Positions 7,328 through 15,941 are shown, counted from the first letter of the stretch. The stretch: DNA of 64,000 nt from Vulcanisaeta souniana JCM 11219 (GCF_026000775.1 NZ_AP026830.1:891056-955055); one strand, 5' to 3'. The notes: generated by a model from the letters alone, not told the origin. Numbers and translations are program-made.

Positions 7328-8071
7328 CTACCCCTGACTGAGCATCTCACTGACTATTTTCTCTATCGACTTAATCAGCCTCTTATCCGCGCCACCGCTG
7401 CCTAGGGAGTTTATGAAGGAATTCAGGACCTCAAGGTCTACTCCGTATCTACCGTAGTAACTTGGTAGGTAATGAAGGACTATATTATCATCATACCTAA
7501 GCACCTGGAGAACCTTCATGAGTTTCAGGAAGTCTATTGAACCGTCAAATATTGGCAGACCAAAGTAACCGCTCTTCTTATTGCTAAAGTATATTGCCTT
7601 AACATAACCGCTTAACTCAACAAACCTCCTAATGAAGTCTCTCAAGCCCCTCTCCCTGGCTACATGGATGGCTAGGTTAAGCCTGTGTGGTGAGACCTCA
7701 TTAGCGAACTCAATTACTTCACTGGTGTTTGCCAAGTAATTACCAACTCCGAACTCCCAAATAATCCTAACACCATATGTTGATGCCTCATCAAGTATCT
7801 CAGCTAGGGTATTAACGTCGTTGATACCAGGCCTCGCCGTCATGGAGTCCACGTTCAGATAATCAAGTAACGAAATGAACCTCTCAGCATCGCCTCTCCT
7901 CCTTAGGTGACCAACCCTAACCTGGTTGACCCTAAGTCCGAGATCCTCAAGCTCCACGGCAAGGGCTGGCAGGAACTCATTAAGCCTGGGAAACCCCCCA
8001 ATGTCAAGTTCCACTTGTGCGTTCAATCTAGGTAAATCCCTAATTGGCCTAACGCTAATCAGTAAGTCCAC
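7328..8071 (-). CDS. TIM-barrel (xylose isomerase/AP endonuclease-like) protein
   Basis: A protein of about 247 residues with repeating beta-alpha units (VNQVRVGHLRRRG, ARPGINDVNTLAEIL, VRIIWEFGVGNYLA, VKAIYFSNKKSG, IVLHYLPSYYG) as in the sugar isomerase/endonuclease IV-like barrel superfamily. Metal ligands cannot be assigned with confidence, so the reaction is unknown. I prefer the GTG at 8071 as the start, because a TATA-like AATTAAAAAAC lies 25 nt upstream at 8091-8101. Confidence 0.5.
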   Translation of the reverse strand: MDLLISVRPIRDLPRLNAQVELDIGGFPRLNEFLPALAVELEDLGLRVNQVRVGHLRRRGDAERFISLLDYLNVDSMTARPGINDVNTLAEILDEASTYGVRIIWEFGVGNYLANTSEVIEFANEVSPHRLNLAIHVARERGLRDFIRRFVELSGYVKAIYFSNKKSGYFGLPIFDGSIDFLKLMKVLQVLRYDDNIVLHYLPSYYGRYGVDLEVLNSFINSLGSGGADKRLIKSIEKIVSEMLSQG

Positions 8072-8162
8072 AATGGTCAATAGTCGGACTAATTAAAAAA
8101 CTATTGTCAACGGGCAAGGGACCAAGTTTTTTAAACCCATGTAGATTATTACTTGATTTACC

Positions 8163-8531
8163 ATGGGCGTTGACGAGGAGAGGGAGAGGATAAGGATAAA
8201 AATAATGATGGAATTAATGAGCAAGGCCCAGCAGAAGGCAAGCACTAGGCAGGATTTGACGCGCGACGATGTGATTAGGTTGATTAGGCAAATAACGAGG
8301 GGCGACAGGGCGGAGGAAATAATAAACAATGCGCTTCAGTTATATGGCGACACGGCAGTCCAGGTGTTCAGGCAATTAGTGGAACTACACCTAAGTGGTA
8401 GATTAAGTGAGCTTCAGGACTATGAACTATACCAAGTACTCGAGAGAGTTGGGCTCCATGTTCCAATAAGGACCAGGATAAGGATTGTAAGGCATGGTAA
8501 GGAGGAAAACATAGGCTCATCCGATGAGTAA
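8163..8531 (+). CDS. PDCD5-family DNA-binding protein
   Basis: A 122-residue, very basic and helical protein with the PDCD5/TFAR19 layout: a charged N-terminal helix (EERERIRIKIMMELM), a three-helix core around QVFRQLVELHLSGRLSELQDYELYQVLERV, and a basic tail (RTRIRIVRHGK). Archaeal members bind DNA and are widely conserved; the cellular role is not settled. A TTTTTTAAACCC box at 8126-8137 is about 31 nt before the ATG. Confidence 0.78.
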   Translation: MGVDEERERIRIKIMMELMSKAQQKASTRQDLTRDDVIRLIRQITRGDRAEEIINNALQLYGDTAVQVFRQLVELHLSGRLSELQDYELYQVLERVGLHVPIRTRIRIVRHGKEENIGSSDE

Positions 8532-8695
8532 ACACACGAAAACCAATCAGCCGCATTCCCGTTAACCTCAGGAATACCTCAATGGTGAAAACAATAATCG
8601 CCATACTATACATAGTTTAAACCACTGTAAAGCCTGAGCCAATACAATCTATCCCTAATACCTTGAGACAAGGCTAAGTAATGCAACGGTGCGCA

Positions 8696-9286
8696 TTACC
8701 TCATGCGAAGCTTCATTACTATGTAGATCACTATCACAATCACAGCAATAACCGCAATAATATACAGATACCTATCAACTAGGCCTATTATGATTGACCA
8801 CTGAGTTGCGAACGCATAACCAATGTATACCAGGATTGAATCCCATATCAAATGCCCAAGGAACGTTACAACTACGAAGCCCACAATCCTCATACCAGCC
8901 AGACCCGCTGGAAAGGATATCAACGCCCTAAAGCCAGGCAGGAACCTAAAGCCAAACACCGCCGCTGCACCGTACTTACTAAACCACCTACTCAATGAAC
9001 CAAGCCTATTCTTATCAAGGCCAAATAACCTACCGTACCTAAGCAGGAATGGTGTGCCTAGGTAATAGGCTGTGTAGTAATCAATTAATGACCCAACGAG
9101 ACTACCAAGTGTACCAAGCAATAAACCAAGGACGGGGTCTATGAACCCCAGCGACGCGTAATAACCAACCAAGGGCATAACGACCTCACTGGGCACAGGT
9201 AATGAAACACCCTCAAGAACCATTAAAGCAAATACCAAGGCATAGCCGTATAGTCCCTTAAACACGTACCCAAGCATCATCAACAA
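8696..9286 (-). CDS. DedA-family membrane protein
   Basis: A 196-residue polytopic protein with DedA/VTT hallmarks: EGVSLPVPSEVVMPLVGY, a re-entrant glycine-rich stretch (LGTLGSLVGSLIDYYTAYYLG), and KYGAAAVFGFRFLPGFRALI followed by SFPAGLAGM. DedA proteins move polyprenyl or other phospholipids between membrane leaflets in bacteria; the archaeal substrate is unproven. A cluster of start codons at 9286-9277 leaves the exact N-terminus open. Confidence 0.85.
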   Translation of the reverse strand: MLMMLGYVFKGLYGYALVFALMVLEGVSLPVPSEVVMPLVGYYASLGFIDPVLGLLLGTLGSLVGSLIDYYTAYYLGTPFLLRYGRLFGLDKNRLGSLSRWFSKYGAAAVFGFRFLPGFRALISFPAGLAGMRIVGFVVVTFLGHLIWDSILVYIGYAFATQWSIIIGLVDRYLYIIAVIAVIVIVIYIVMKLRMR

Positions 9287-9398
9287 GGTTTGGCAAGACC
9301 CTAATAAGGGTTGTGCGGAATGTGCTGGGTGTTATTCAAACGTACAAAGTTCCAGTTAATCCAACGAGGCATTTTCACGGGAAACCCCTATTTGTAGC

Positions 9399-9713
9399 AT
9401 GCCTGCATGTACCGTGACCGGTATGGGGCCAATAAGATACATAATCACAGCCGCGGCACTAATCATTACGATAGCGGCACTAGTGGTAATGGCGCAGTCA
9501 CAATACGGCAATACTCAATCCACCATAAACACACACGATGCAACCAATACCACGCAGATAGCTAACTGCACGCAATACGGTGAGTTCCAGGTAGAGATTC
9601 AATGCGGTGAGCAGGTTGGCATTCAAACTAATGTAACTGCCCATAACGTGACCGGCGGATTGCCTTATCAGTATGAGGATGAGACTGAGTACGAGACGTC
9701 AATGGTGGATTAA
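9399..9713 (+). CDS. Small secreted or membrane-anchored protein
   Basis: A short N-terminus precedes a hydrophobic segment (YIITAAALIITIAALVVMAQS) and then a hydrophilic, Thr/Asn-rich part with several N-glycosylation sequons and a few cysteines. It looks like an anchored extracellular protein of about 95-104 residues. The ATG at 9423 could also be the start. No family recognised. Confidence 0.5.
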   Translation: MPACTVTGMGPIRYIITAAALIITIAALVVMAQSQYGNTQSTINTHDATNTTQIANCTQYGEFQVEIQCGEQVGIQTNVTAHNVTGGLPYQYEDETEYETSMVD

Positions 9714-9769
9714 GGAGTAAATTCATGTAAAAACTCTTAAAAATCGCTATATTATTTCTTTATTAATTT

Positions 9770-10213
9770 ATGAACAAACACTACATACTTGGCAAAGGCA
9801 AATGTCCTAGGTGTGGGATGGAGGGTACGGTATTACTCAGGGTTAGTGGCTCAAGACCCTATGTTTACGTCAGACATGGTAGGGTTTGGCATTATATAGG
9901 AACACTAGATAGGGTGAACCTTGAATCAATAATTACGAGTAAGGCTCATCCAGGGATTACCATTAAATATCATAACGTCATGTGCTCTAAGGCTGTGATT
10001 ATTGCCGTGCTTACCATAATGACGATCGTAATAACCACAGGTATTATTATGGGATACCTAACGCTTAATAATGTTAATATAAATGCTGATAGTATTAACA
10101 ATACCATAAACACCATCCTAATAAGCCATAGTAATTTCAACATAAGTGATGAGTTTATAATTACAAATCACAGTGAAATTAATATTTGCCCTCTCATTAA
10201 TGACATTGATTAA
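9770..10213 (+). CDS. Zinc-ribbon membrane protein with extracellular tail
   Basis: Residues 1-45 form an archaeal zinc ribbon-like module (KCPRCGMEGTVLLRV, then YVYVRHGRVWHYIG) of a type found in many crenarchaeal proteins. One membrane span follows (about 75-97), then a short Asn-rich extracellular tail. Only two cysteines of a four-ligand site are obvious in the first knuckle. It ends 3 bp before the MobA-like gene and probably shares its transcript. Function unknown. Confidence 0.55.
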   Translation: MNKHYILGKGKCPRCGMEGTVLLRVSGSRPYVYVRHGRVWHYIGTLDRVNLESIITSKAHPGITIKYHNVMCSKAVIIAVLTIMTIVITTGIIMGYLTLNNVNINADSINNTINTILISHSNFNISDEFIITNHSEINICPLINDID

Positions 10214-10216
10214 TCA

Positions 10217-10792
10217 ATGAAGATAGGCGCCATAGTATTGGCTGCTGGTGAGGGCAGGAGGTTTGGCGGTAATAAATTATTGGCTAAGGTCGGCGATGAG
10301 CCAGTTATACTGAGGGTTTTGAAGGCATTAAGTGGATTTGATAGGGTGGTTATTGTTGGGGCCTACGTCAATGAATTAATGCCCTACCTATCCAATGAGG
10401 TCATCATCTACAATCCATATTATAGGGATGGAATGAGCACCTCAATAAGGCTCGGTCTGCGCTTCTTCCAGGACTATGATGCAGTCCTCATAGTACTCAC
10501 GGACATGCCGCTGATAACCAACGAGGTAGTATCAAGGATAGTGAGTGCGTACCACGATGGGTGCAGTGCCGTTGTACCAACGCACAATGGCATCAGGGGA
10601 AACCCGGTGCTTATCCATAGAGTCCTATTCCCAGAATTAACGAGGTTAAGCGGTGATGTTGGCGCAAGAGAAATATTGAGGGGTAGGGTTGACGTGTGCA
10701 CCGTGGAGTGCGGCCCCGAGGTCTTAATCGACATAGACACGGTGAACGACCTAACCAAGGTCCTCAACATAGTCAATACCAATCGCCAGTAA
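10217..10792 (+). CDS. MobA/MocA-like nucleotidyltransferase
   Basis: A 191-residue nucleotidyltransferase with the N-terminal LAAGEGRRFGGNKLL signature for NTP binding and the LTDMPLIT metal/substrate motif. This size and motif set match enzymes that add CMP or GMP to molybdopterin (MocA/MobA). It is probably cytosolic and involved in molybdenum or tungsten cofactor maturation; the nucleotide cannot be told from sequence alone. Its 3' end overlaps that of the convergent membrane-protein gene by 42 bp. Confidence 0.75.
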   Translation: MKIGAIVLAAGEGRRFGGNKLLAKVGDEPVILRVLKALSGFDRVVIVGAYVNELMPYLSNEVIIYNPYYRDGMSTSIRLGLRFFQDYDAVLIVLTDMPLITNEVVSRIVSAYHDGCSAVVPTHNGIRGNPVLIHRVLFPELTRLSGDVGAREILRGRVDVCTVECGPEVLIDIDTVNDLTKVLNIVNTNRQ

Positions 10793-11203
10793 TATACTCC
10801 CAATGAATGCAATAATTGGTATTGCATTAAGTACAGCACCAATCTTAATGAGGAATCCCCGCTGTGCGGTTCTCCAGAAGAATAGGGAAATAGAAATATC
10901 CCCAAGGAAGATAATGCCCATACCAACCATGGAGATTAAGTAAGACATTGAGATGATATGCGTAACCAATATTACTAATGAACCAAGCATCAATAGAGCA
11001 GCGCCAATAGACCCAACACTTAGTGAATGAGAATACTCATTGAAGCCCAGATACATCATTATTGATGATAATAGGTAAGTCAATATAATTGGCAGGATGA
11101 AAATAAAGCCAAAGTATCTCGGGAATAGGATGAGTATGAAGTACAGGAACTCGGTTATGAACTCCAGGACCAAGCCGAACTTAATAAGTCCACGGTTAAG
11201 CAT
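10751..11203 (-). CDS. Four- to five-span membrane protein, unknown
   Basis: The product is almost entirely hydrophobic, with several predicted spans (FILILFPRYFGFIFILPIIL, GAALLMLGSLVILVTHIISM, GAVLNAIPIIAFIGSILLAI). The frame is open to 11350, but a TATA-like GATTTAAAAAGC at 11223-11234 lies 25 nt before the ATG at 11203, so I start there (150 residues). The longer frame would also overlap the retropepsin remnant on the other strand. No family recognised. Confidence 0.5.
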   Translation of the reverse strand: MLNRGLIKFGLVLEFITEFLYFILILFPRYFGFIFILPIILTYLLSSIMMYLGFNEYSHSLSVGSIGAALLMLGSLVILVTHIISMSYLISMVGMGIIFLGDISISLFFWRTAQRGFLIKIGAVLNAIPIIAFIGSILLAIGIDYVEDLG

Positions 11204-11303
11204 AGTAATAACTATCTGCACTGATTTAAAAAGCATAGGAAATAGAAAAAGCCAAAGAAAATAAAGAAATGAAGGTTTATATTCGGCATTTCCAACCAGA
11301 TTA

Positions 11304-11664
11304 ATGTGGGCCACAATATATGCTGACGTAACAATCAAGGGCAGGCTCAAGGATACTTAGGATACTCGTAGACATAGGCTCAGCACACATAGTACTAGAC
11401 CCAGACCTAGCCAGGTAGCTCAGCTTAATTGAAACTCCATACACCGTGGAATTAATAATGGCCAATGGCACTAGGGAGAGAATATATGTGGGCGAAGCCA
11501 AGATCAAGAGCAGAAAAGGGCCGGTGATGATCGCTGCCCTAAAGACACAAACACCATTATTTGGCATACACACCCCAGAGTCACTCGGGTTCAAGGTAAA
11601 CCCAAGGATCGGCGAACTCGATGAGATAGGACCAGAGGGAAGTTACTTACTTCAACTCACCTAA
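11304..11664 (+). pseudogene. Decayed retropepsin-like aspartic protease
   Basis: The ATG at 11304 begins a frame (MWATIYADVTIKGRLKDT) that stops at 11357. A second frame continues with ILVDIGSAHIVLDPDLAR, then an in-frame TAG near 11416, then IETPYTVELIMANG through to the C-terminal GIHTPESLGFKVNP block. This matches the intact protease at 4414-4779 along its length. The active-site Thr of DTG is Ile. With one frameshift, one nonsense codon and a changed motif it is almost certainly dead. Confidence 0.65.
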
Positions 11665-12613
11665 AAATACCCCTAAACTCAATCTCAACACCCCTCCTCT
11701 CCCTAACGGCCCTATCATAGATCAACTTGGCGAGTACCAAGTCCTCCACCGCAATGCCAAGGGACTTGAAGATGGTTACCGAGTCATCACCCTGCCTACC
11801 CCTAACCCTACCAACAATGACATCAGCCAGCGGGACAACCCTGGACCAGGCAGCGTCGCCAGCCATTATAAGGTCGCCCGCCTCCTCCCTGGCCTGACTC
11901 ACATCATCAGCCGCAATAATGTCGGCCTTAAGCACAGCATCCGGCGCTAACTCAGCCCTATTAGCCCAATTACTCCCTATGGCGTTCACATGCATCCCAG
12001 GCACTACGTAGGAACCGCGTATGAAGGGATCCTTAGAGTTAGTCGCAGTGACCAGGACATCGACACCCCTACAAACCTCCTCATAATCACCAGCAACCAC
12101 CGCGTCAAAACCCCTAGACTTTATGAAGCTAGCAAACTCCTCAGCATGCTCACGAGTCCTACTAAAGACCTTAACCAACTTAAGGTTCAAAACCCTACTC
12201 AGGGCCTCGAACTGAGCCCTAGCCTGAGTACCAACACCAACAATGCCAATCACCGACGAGTCCCTCCTGGCCATGTACTTCGTAGCCACGGCAGAGGCGG
12301 CCCCAGTCCTGAGCTGCCCAAGCCTATCAGCCTCAATAACGGCCAGTAACTCACCACTGTCGAGACCAAACAGAACAACCACAAACCTAGTACCATACCT
12401 CGCACTTAGGTATGTCTTAAGCCCAGCAACCCTGTAATCACCAAGGACAATGCCCTGAAGCACATGAAGCACCGCACCACTAACAATTGCCCTACGCCTA
12501 GGCAGGTTAACAGCATTACCACTTCCCAATAACCTAAATCCATCCTCAACAGCCCTAATTGCATCATCAAACGAGACCAACTCATTAACCTCAAACTCCC
12601 TAATTAACAGCAC
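11657..12613 (-). CDS. Ornithine cyclodeaminase/mu-crystallin family dehydrogenase
   Basis: A full-length 318-residue member. The NAD(P)-binding Rossmann fold begins at GIVGVGTQARAQFEAL, with the family lysine region GLKTYLSARYG before it and NAIGSNWANRAEL after it. Archaeal homologs include alanine dehydrogenases and ornithine cyclodeaminases, so a role in amino-acid deamination with NAD(P) is likely, but the substrate cannot be fixed. The start is a GTG at 12613, 24 nt after a CCCTTTAAAG box (12630-12640). Confidence 0.82.
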   Translation of the reverse strand: MLLIREFEVNELVSFDDAIRAVEDGFRLLGSGNAVNLPRRRAIVSGAVLHVLQGIVLGDYRVAGLKTYLSARYGTRFVVVLFGLDSGELLAVIEADRLGQLRTGAASAVATKYMARRDSSVIGIVGVGTQARAQFEALSRVLNLKLVKVFSRTREHAEEFASFIKSRGFDAVVAGDYEEVCRGVDVLVTATNSKDPFIRGSYVVPGMHVNAIGSNWANRAELAPDAVLKADIIAADDVSQAREEAGDLIMAGDAAWSRVVPLADVIVGRVRGRQGDDSVTIFKSLGIAVEDLVLAKLIYDRAVRERRGVEIEFRGIFR

Positions 12614-12759
12614 AAAGCATCAATTGCAAAACCCCTTTAAAGAAGTGCCCCGGCAACAAAGCCGAGTGAAGAAGTCAGAGTTAGCTGAGGAAGTGATGAT
12701 CCATTCATGAACGGATTACCCTAAGAAGACTAGGCTTTAACCTCACGTCCCTTCAAACC

Positions 12760-12971
12760 TTACCTCCTGATTACACCCTTTATGTCCGTATTCACAGCTC
12801 TGTAGAACTCCACATAAACAAGCCTATTTATATCGCAGTTCACAAACTCACCACGCTTAACAATAACCTCACTGGCGTCCGTATTAACCATAGTGACCTC
12901 CATGCCCTTAACGAACTTAACAGAGCCTTCCTAATCAAATCCTCCAGAGACCCACCTTCAAAACTAACCAT
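12760..12971 (-). pseudogene. Small unknown gene, frameshifted
   Basis: The ATG at 12971 opens a frame (MVSFEGGSLEDLIRKA) that continues sensibly only after a one-base shift near 12920, as SVKFVKGMEVTMVNTDAS through EFYRAVNTDIKGVIRR to a stop at 12760. The joined protein would be about 70 residues. It directly follows the ABC-ATPase remnant on the same strand and may have been its neighbour. Family not recognised. Confidence 0.35.
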
Positions 12972-13164
12972 TTACCTCACCCTTATCCGGCCTTAACCCA
13001 CCATAGACCTACCTAAGCAACGTAGTCTTACCAGCACCATTAGGACCAAGTACCGAAACAACCTCACCATAATCAACATGGATATTAACATCCTCATTAA
13101 CAACTAACGAATCAAAGGACTTCCACAAACCCTCAACCCAGACTATGGCATCTCTTGATTTCAT
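12964..13164 (-). pseudogene. ABC transporter ATPase, N-terminal remnant
   Basis: From the ATG at 13164 the frame reads MKSRDAIVWVEGLWKSFDSL and then the Walker A block VVSVLGPNGAGKTTLLR. A TAG follows at 13011-13009. Reading through it gives VYGGLRPDKGEVNG, which fits the next ABC segment, and then the homology ends at another stop. The Q-loop, signature, Walker B and H-loop regions are missing, so only a debris fragment remains. Confidence 0.65.
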
Positions 13165-13251
13165 TTCAATCAAACCCACTGAACATTTTTATTTTTATTC
13201 AGATACAAAACCCATACCCAAATATGGAACCCAAGCACACCCCTCCGCACT

Positions 13252-13995
13252 ATGGCAAATAAGCAAAACACCATAAATCAACATACCCACACTAGGCATG
13301 AACGCAACCTAAGACCCACTACCTTAATTTACCAAGTCCCTACCCAAAATAGCATGATTAACAGTGTGAAATACCTAAGTGGAAGCATAATAATCACGCT
13401 AAATCAGGAAGTAACAGCCCTAGCAAGTACTGTAGACGGAGGGCTAAGGAACGGCATTAAATACATAATACATCACCAAGTCCCAAAGGACTTCAATAAC
13501 GACCCAATCAAGGAAGTAACGAAGGTACACAGGGAATTATCAATAAGCAGTGACAAAGCAATAACCTTCCTAACAGCCACAGAACTACCAAGAAACCACA
13601 TAACACACAGGGAGGTAATCAACGACGCGGAAATTGAGGTATCAATAACTACGGGACTAACAAATCCATATAGGATAGAAAGGGGTAGTATAGAGGTGTG
13701 GGGCCTTCATGAATCGACAATAAACATGGCAATAATCATAAGTAAGCCATTGACGGTACAGGCAATGATAGACGCCATAATGTTAAGTTCGCAGGTGAAG
13801 GCGTTAACACTCGCCGAACTAACCAACGGCAAGATCCACGGAACAACCTCAGACGCGGTAGCGATAATAACTCCAATTAACGGCAATAGGGAATTATATG
13901 CAGGGCCGGCAACAACAATAGGCAAAGCTGTAACCCATGCAGTGTATAATGCAGTGATGAAGGCGTATGAGACCTACGTTAAGCCCAAACCCTAG
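13252..13995 (+). CDS. cbiZ: Adenosylcobinamide amidohydrolase CbiZ-like
   Basis: The C-terminal two thirds match the CbiZ family (ALTLAELTNGKIHGTTSDAVAI, then LYAGPATTIGKAVTHAVYNAV). CbiZ cleaves the aminopropanol side chain of adenosylcobinamide to adenosylcobyric acid, the archaeal route for salvaging cobamide precursors. The 247-residue length is normal. The true start may be a later ATG (13351), because the first 30 residues are polar and not family-like. No other cobamide salvage gene is adjacent. Confidence 0.7.
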   Translation: MANKQNTINQHTHTRHERNLRPTTLIYQVPTQNSMINSVKYLSGSIIITLNQEVTALASTVDGGLRNGIKYIIHHQVPKDFNNDPIKEVTKVHRELSISSDKAITFLTATELPRNHITHREVINDAEIEVSITTGLTNPYRIERGSIEVWGLHESTINMAIIISKPLTVQAMIDAIMLSSQVKALTLAELTNGKIHGTTSDAVAIITPINGNRELYAGPATTIGKAVTHAVYNAVMKAYETYVKPKP

Positions 13996-14013
13996 ACCAT
14001 TCGGGTTACCCTA

Positions 14014-14787
14014 TCAAATTCTCAATGCACCCTCCCTAACACACTTTGTAAGCACCAGGAACCCACGCCAGGCAATGTTTATTGCACCAATAACATCTCT
14101 ATCGCCCTTAAATCCACAGTAGTCGCAGGTCACTTTACCCTTAACCTTATCTAGGTAGGCACCGCACCTCGGGCATGTACTACTCGTATACTCAGGCTCG
14201 ACGAGTACTATGGGTATTGAGTCCTTGGTTGGTATCATAACCTCGCCCTCATAACTTATCCAGAACCAGGAGACTTTAACGGCGGAGCATTTACTCACGC
14301 CCTTGCTAAAATTACTCATCATTAAACCCCAGACTGCTCTTGCCTTAGCCAAGTCATGCTTATATCCATTAAACTGCCTGAGATCCTCAAGGACTAAACC
14401 AACAAGTGTCTTATGAATCCTTTGAACATTGTGAATAGCCCTAACCATGGCTCCTAGGGTCTTACTTACGATATTACCCGTCATCTCAGCACCACGATAC
14501 TTATCAACACCTGGATAACGTACATCAACCACATAGGCCCTAGTCACCGCGTCATATGTGCCCAACTGCATCAACGAAACACCATTCTGCCTACCGTATA
14601 TAACCACCAGGTCGCTAAGCAACCTAGCCCTCACACCAACAAACGCAAACACCGATCTTTTAACGCCAACATCGACACCAACCACCGTCACATCCAAAAC
14701 AGACACACCCCCCTTCTTCCCGTTCCTATCTGAACCTACCGTTTGAACCACCGTCAGGGCAGGACCACGGTTTTTACCCGTAGCCAC
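14014..14787 (-). CDS. TnpB-type RuvC nuclease lacking the N-terminal domain
   Basis: The 257-residue product contains only the nuclease half of an IS200/IS605 TnpB. It shows RuvC-I Asp39 (VGVDVGVK), RuvC-II Glu134 (LVLEDLRQF), a zinc finger with C205-C208-C221-C224 (CPRCG...CDYCG) and RuvC-III Asp231 (GDRDVIGAINIA). All catalytic residues are present. Full TnpB has roughly 150-190 residues of WED/REC domain before the first Asp; here only 38 unrelated residues precede it and no matching frame lies upstream. No TnpA is nearby. It is either a truncated relic or a stripped-down derivative. Confidence 0.75.
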   Translation of the reverse strand: MATGKNRGPALTVVQTVGSDRNGKKGGVSVLDVTVVGVDVGVKRSVFAFVGVRARLLSDLVVIYGRQNGVSLMQLGTYDAVTRAYVVDVRYPGVDKYRGAEMTGNIVSKTLGAMVRAIHNVQRIHKTLVGLVLEDLRQFNGYKHDLAKARAVWGLMMSNFSKGVSKCSAVKVSWFWISYEGEVMIPTKDSIPIVLVEPEYTSSTCPRCGAYLDKVKGKVTCDYCGFKGDRDVIGAINIAWRGFLVLTKCVREGALRI

Positions 14788-15012
14788 CGCCCCTATTGGC
14801 TTAACTGCGATGATGGGGCGGCCTGCCCCAACGGTGATTCAAACGGTTCTTAGTGTCAGTTTTCCTTGGTTAATCATTGCTCATTTCCTAGGGATTCATC
14901 ACGCCGTGTAACTCGGGATGCCCGAGATCCAAGCCATCGGCTTGGCTCTTCGGTATCCGTCATAATCCCTTTCCTTCTCCCCCTGTGTGGAGGATGGAAA
15001 AGGAAAGGGATT
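14738..15012. other. Structured non-coding block beside tnpB
   Basis: This stretch between the TnpB fragment and the next gene is dense in inverted repeats. A 26-bp pair (14738-14763 and 14822-14847, 23 matches) overlaps the tnpB 5' end. Then come TGGGGC/GCCCCA (14814-14830), CTCGGG-ATG-CCCGAG (14912-14926), CCAAGCC-ATC-GGCTTGG (14929-14945) and a perfect 13-bp pair (14964-14976 with 15000-15012). Small overlapping frames are hard to believe as proteins. A folded RNA or an element end is more likely. Confidence 0.5.
14964..15012. repeat. Perfect 13-bp inverted repeat, possible terminator
   Basis: Arms AATCCCTTTCCTT (14964-14976) and AAGGAAAGGGATT (15000-15012) enclose 23 bases and are followed by TTTAATGGGG. 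It sits 41 bp beyond the 3' end of the minus-strand ATPase gene (stop at 15053), so it could end that transcript or form the edge of the structured block. Confidence 0.45.
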
Positions 15013-15052
15013 TTAATGGGGTTTGTCTGCTTTGGATTTAACGGTGGTTGGG

Positions 15053-15907
15053 TTAATACTTGTTTAGTAGTTTGTTGCGTAGTTCCTTTATTTCGTGTAT
15101 TCTTATTTTCAATTGCTCGTTAATGCCAATGTACAAGGCCTCCCCTGGTTGTATTTGGTTTAGTATTTCTCTGTATCTTGAGTGCGTTTTTGCGATGCCG
15201 CTGTGGTTTGTTACTATTGTTGGTGTGTTTAGGTCCTCGATATTCAATCTCCCTATGCCGTGCAGTACCATCCATGTATTCGTTATTCCCCTCGTCATCC
15301 TAATAATTCTTAGGAGAGCTTCATCCCTTATTGGCAGTATTGTTATGTCATCCAGTATTAACACATTATTGATACTTTGGTGACACATGCTATTTAGTAT
15401 GAGTGCGGTGGTTAGGTATACTCCCCTAATGTCCCTGCCCTGGAGGTTAGTAACCACCTTACGATCCATGTTATTGCCCGCGTCTACGTCTGTTACGAAA
15501 TCACGTAGTAATGACACTCGCTCTAGAAGCCAAAGGGCGTGCACATTGCGTGGGTTTTTAGCCAGGTATCTCAGGTATTTTACGTAATTATTATAGGTCC
15601 TGAATCTATTGGCTATGGAGGCTAGTATCGTTATGCCTGGTCTCGCACTCAATTCCTCATATGAATCAAGCACCAAAAAGAGATTCTCTCGTATGCATTT
15701 CCAGGGTATCAATGGAGTAGTTAACGCCCCCATAACATCACTGGATTTCTGCGTTACATAGGTTATTGATGAACCCTCCAATACGTATTTCATAAGTCCC
15801 AATACCGTGATTATCGTAGTCTTACCAGAACCAGGTGGCCCTATTACTGTTAACGGCCTATCACCTAGGTCGAGAAGTATCTTTGTCAGTTTCTTCTCGA
15901 TATTCAT
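15053..15907 (-). CDS. Small P-loop ATPase, distantly HerA-like
   Basis: A 284-residue NTPase with Walker A GPPGSGKT at residues 23-30 and Walker B VLILDD at 182-187. The C-terminal layout (a TWMVLHGIGR strand, then the IQPGEALYIGI strand-turn) recalls HerA/FtsK translocases, where a similar GEA segment closes the core. It lacks the N-terminal HAS barrel and is far shorter than HerA. A TATA-like GATAAAG about 25 nt before the ATG at 15907 overlaps a GC-rich hairpin. It is divergent from two unknown genes. Function unknown; a virus- or plasmid-derived motor is one option. Confidence 0.5.
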   Translation of the reverse strand: MNIEKKLTKILLDLGDRPLTVIGPPGSGKTTIITVLGLMKYVLEGSSITYVTQKSSDVMGALTTPLIPWKCIRENLFLVLDSYEELSARPGITILASIANRFRTYNNYVKYLRYLAKNPRNVHALWLLERVSLLRDFVTDVDAGNNMDRKVVTNLQGRDIRGVYLTTALILNSMCHQSINNVLILDDITILPIRDEALLRIIRMTRGITNTWMVLHGIGRLNIEDLNTPTIVTNHSGIAKTHSRYREILNQIQPGEALYIGINEQLKIRIHEIKELRNKLLNKY

Positions 15908-15941
15908 TCCCCGGGCCTAGGGTTCGGGCTTTATCGCCTAT

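Noticed and set aside
14866-15123. Plus-strand 85-codon frame over the hairpin block
   Set aside because: Its sequence simply translates the inverted repeats and the end of the opposite gene, has no family resemblance and an odd Cys/Trp/Gly/Phe composition.
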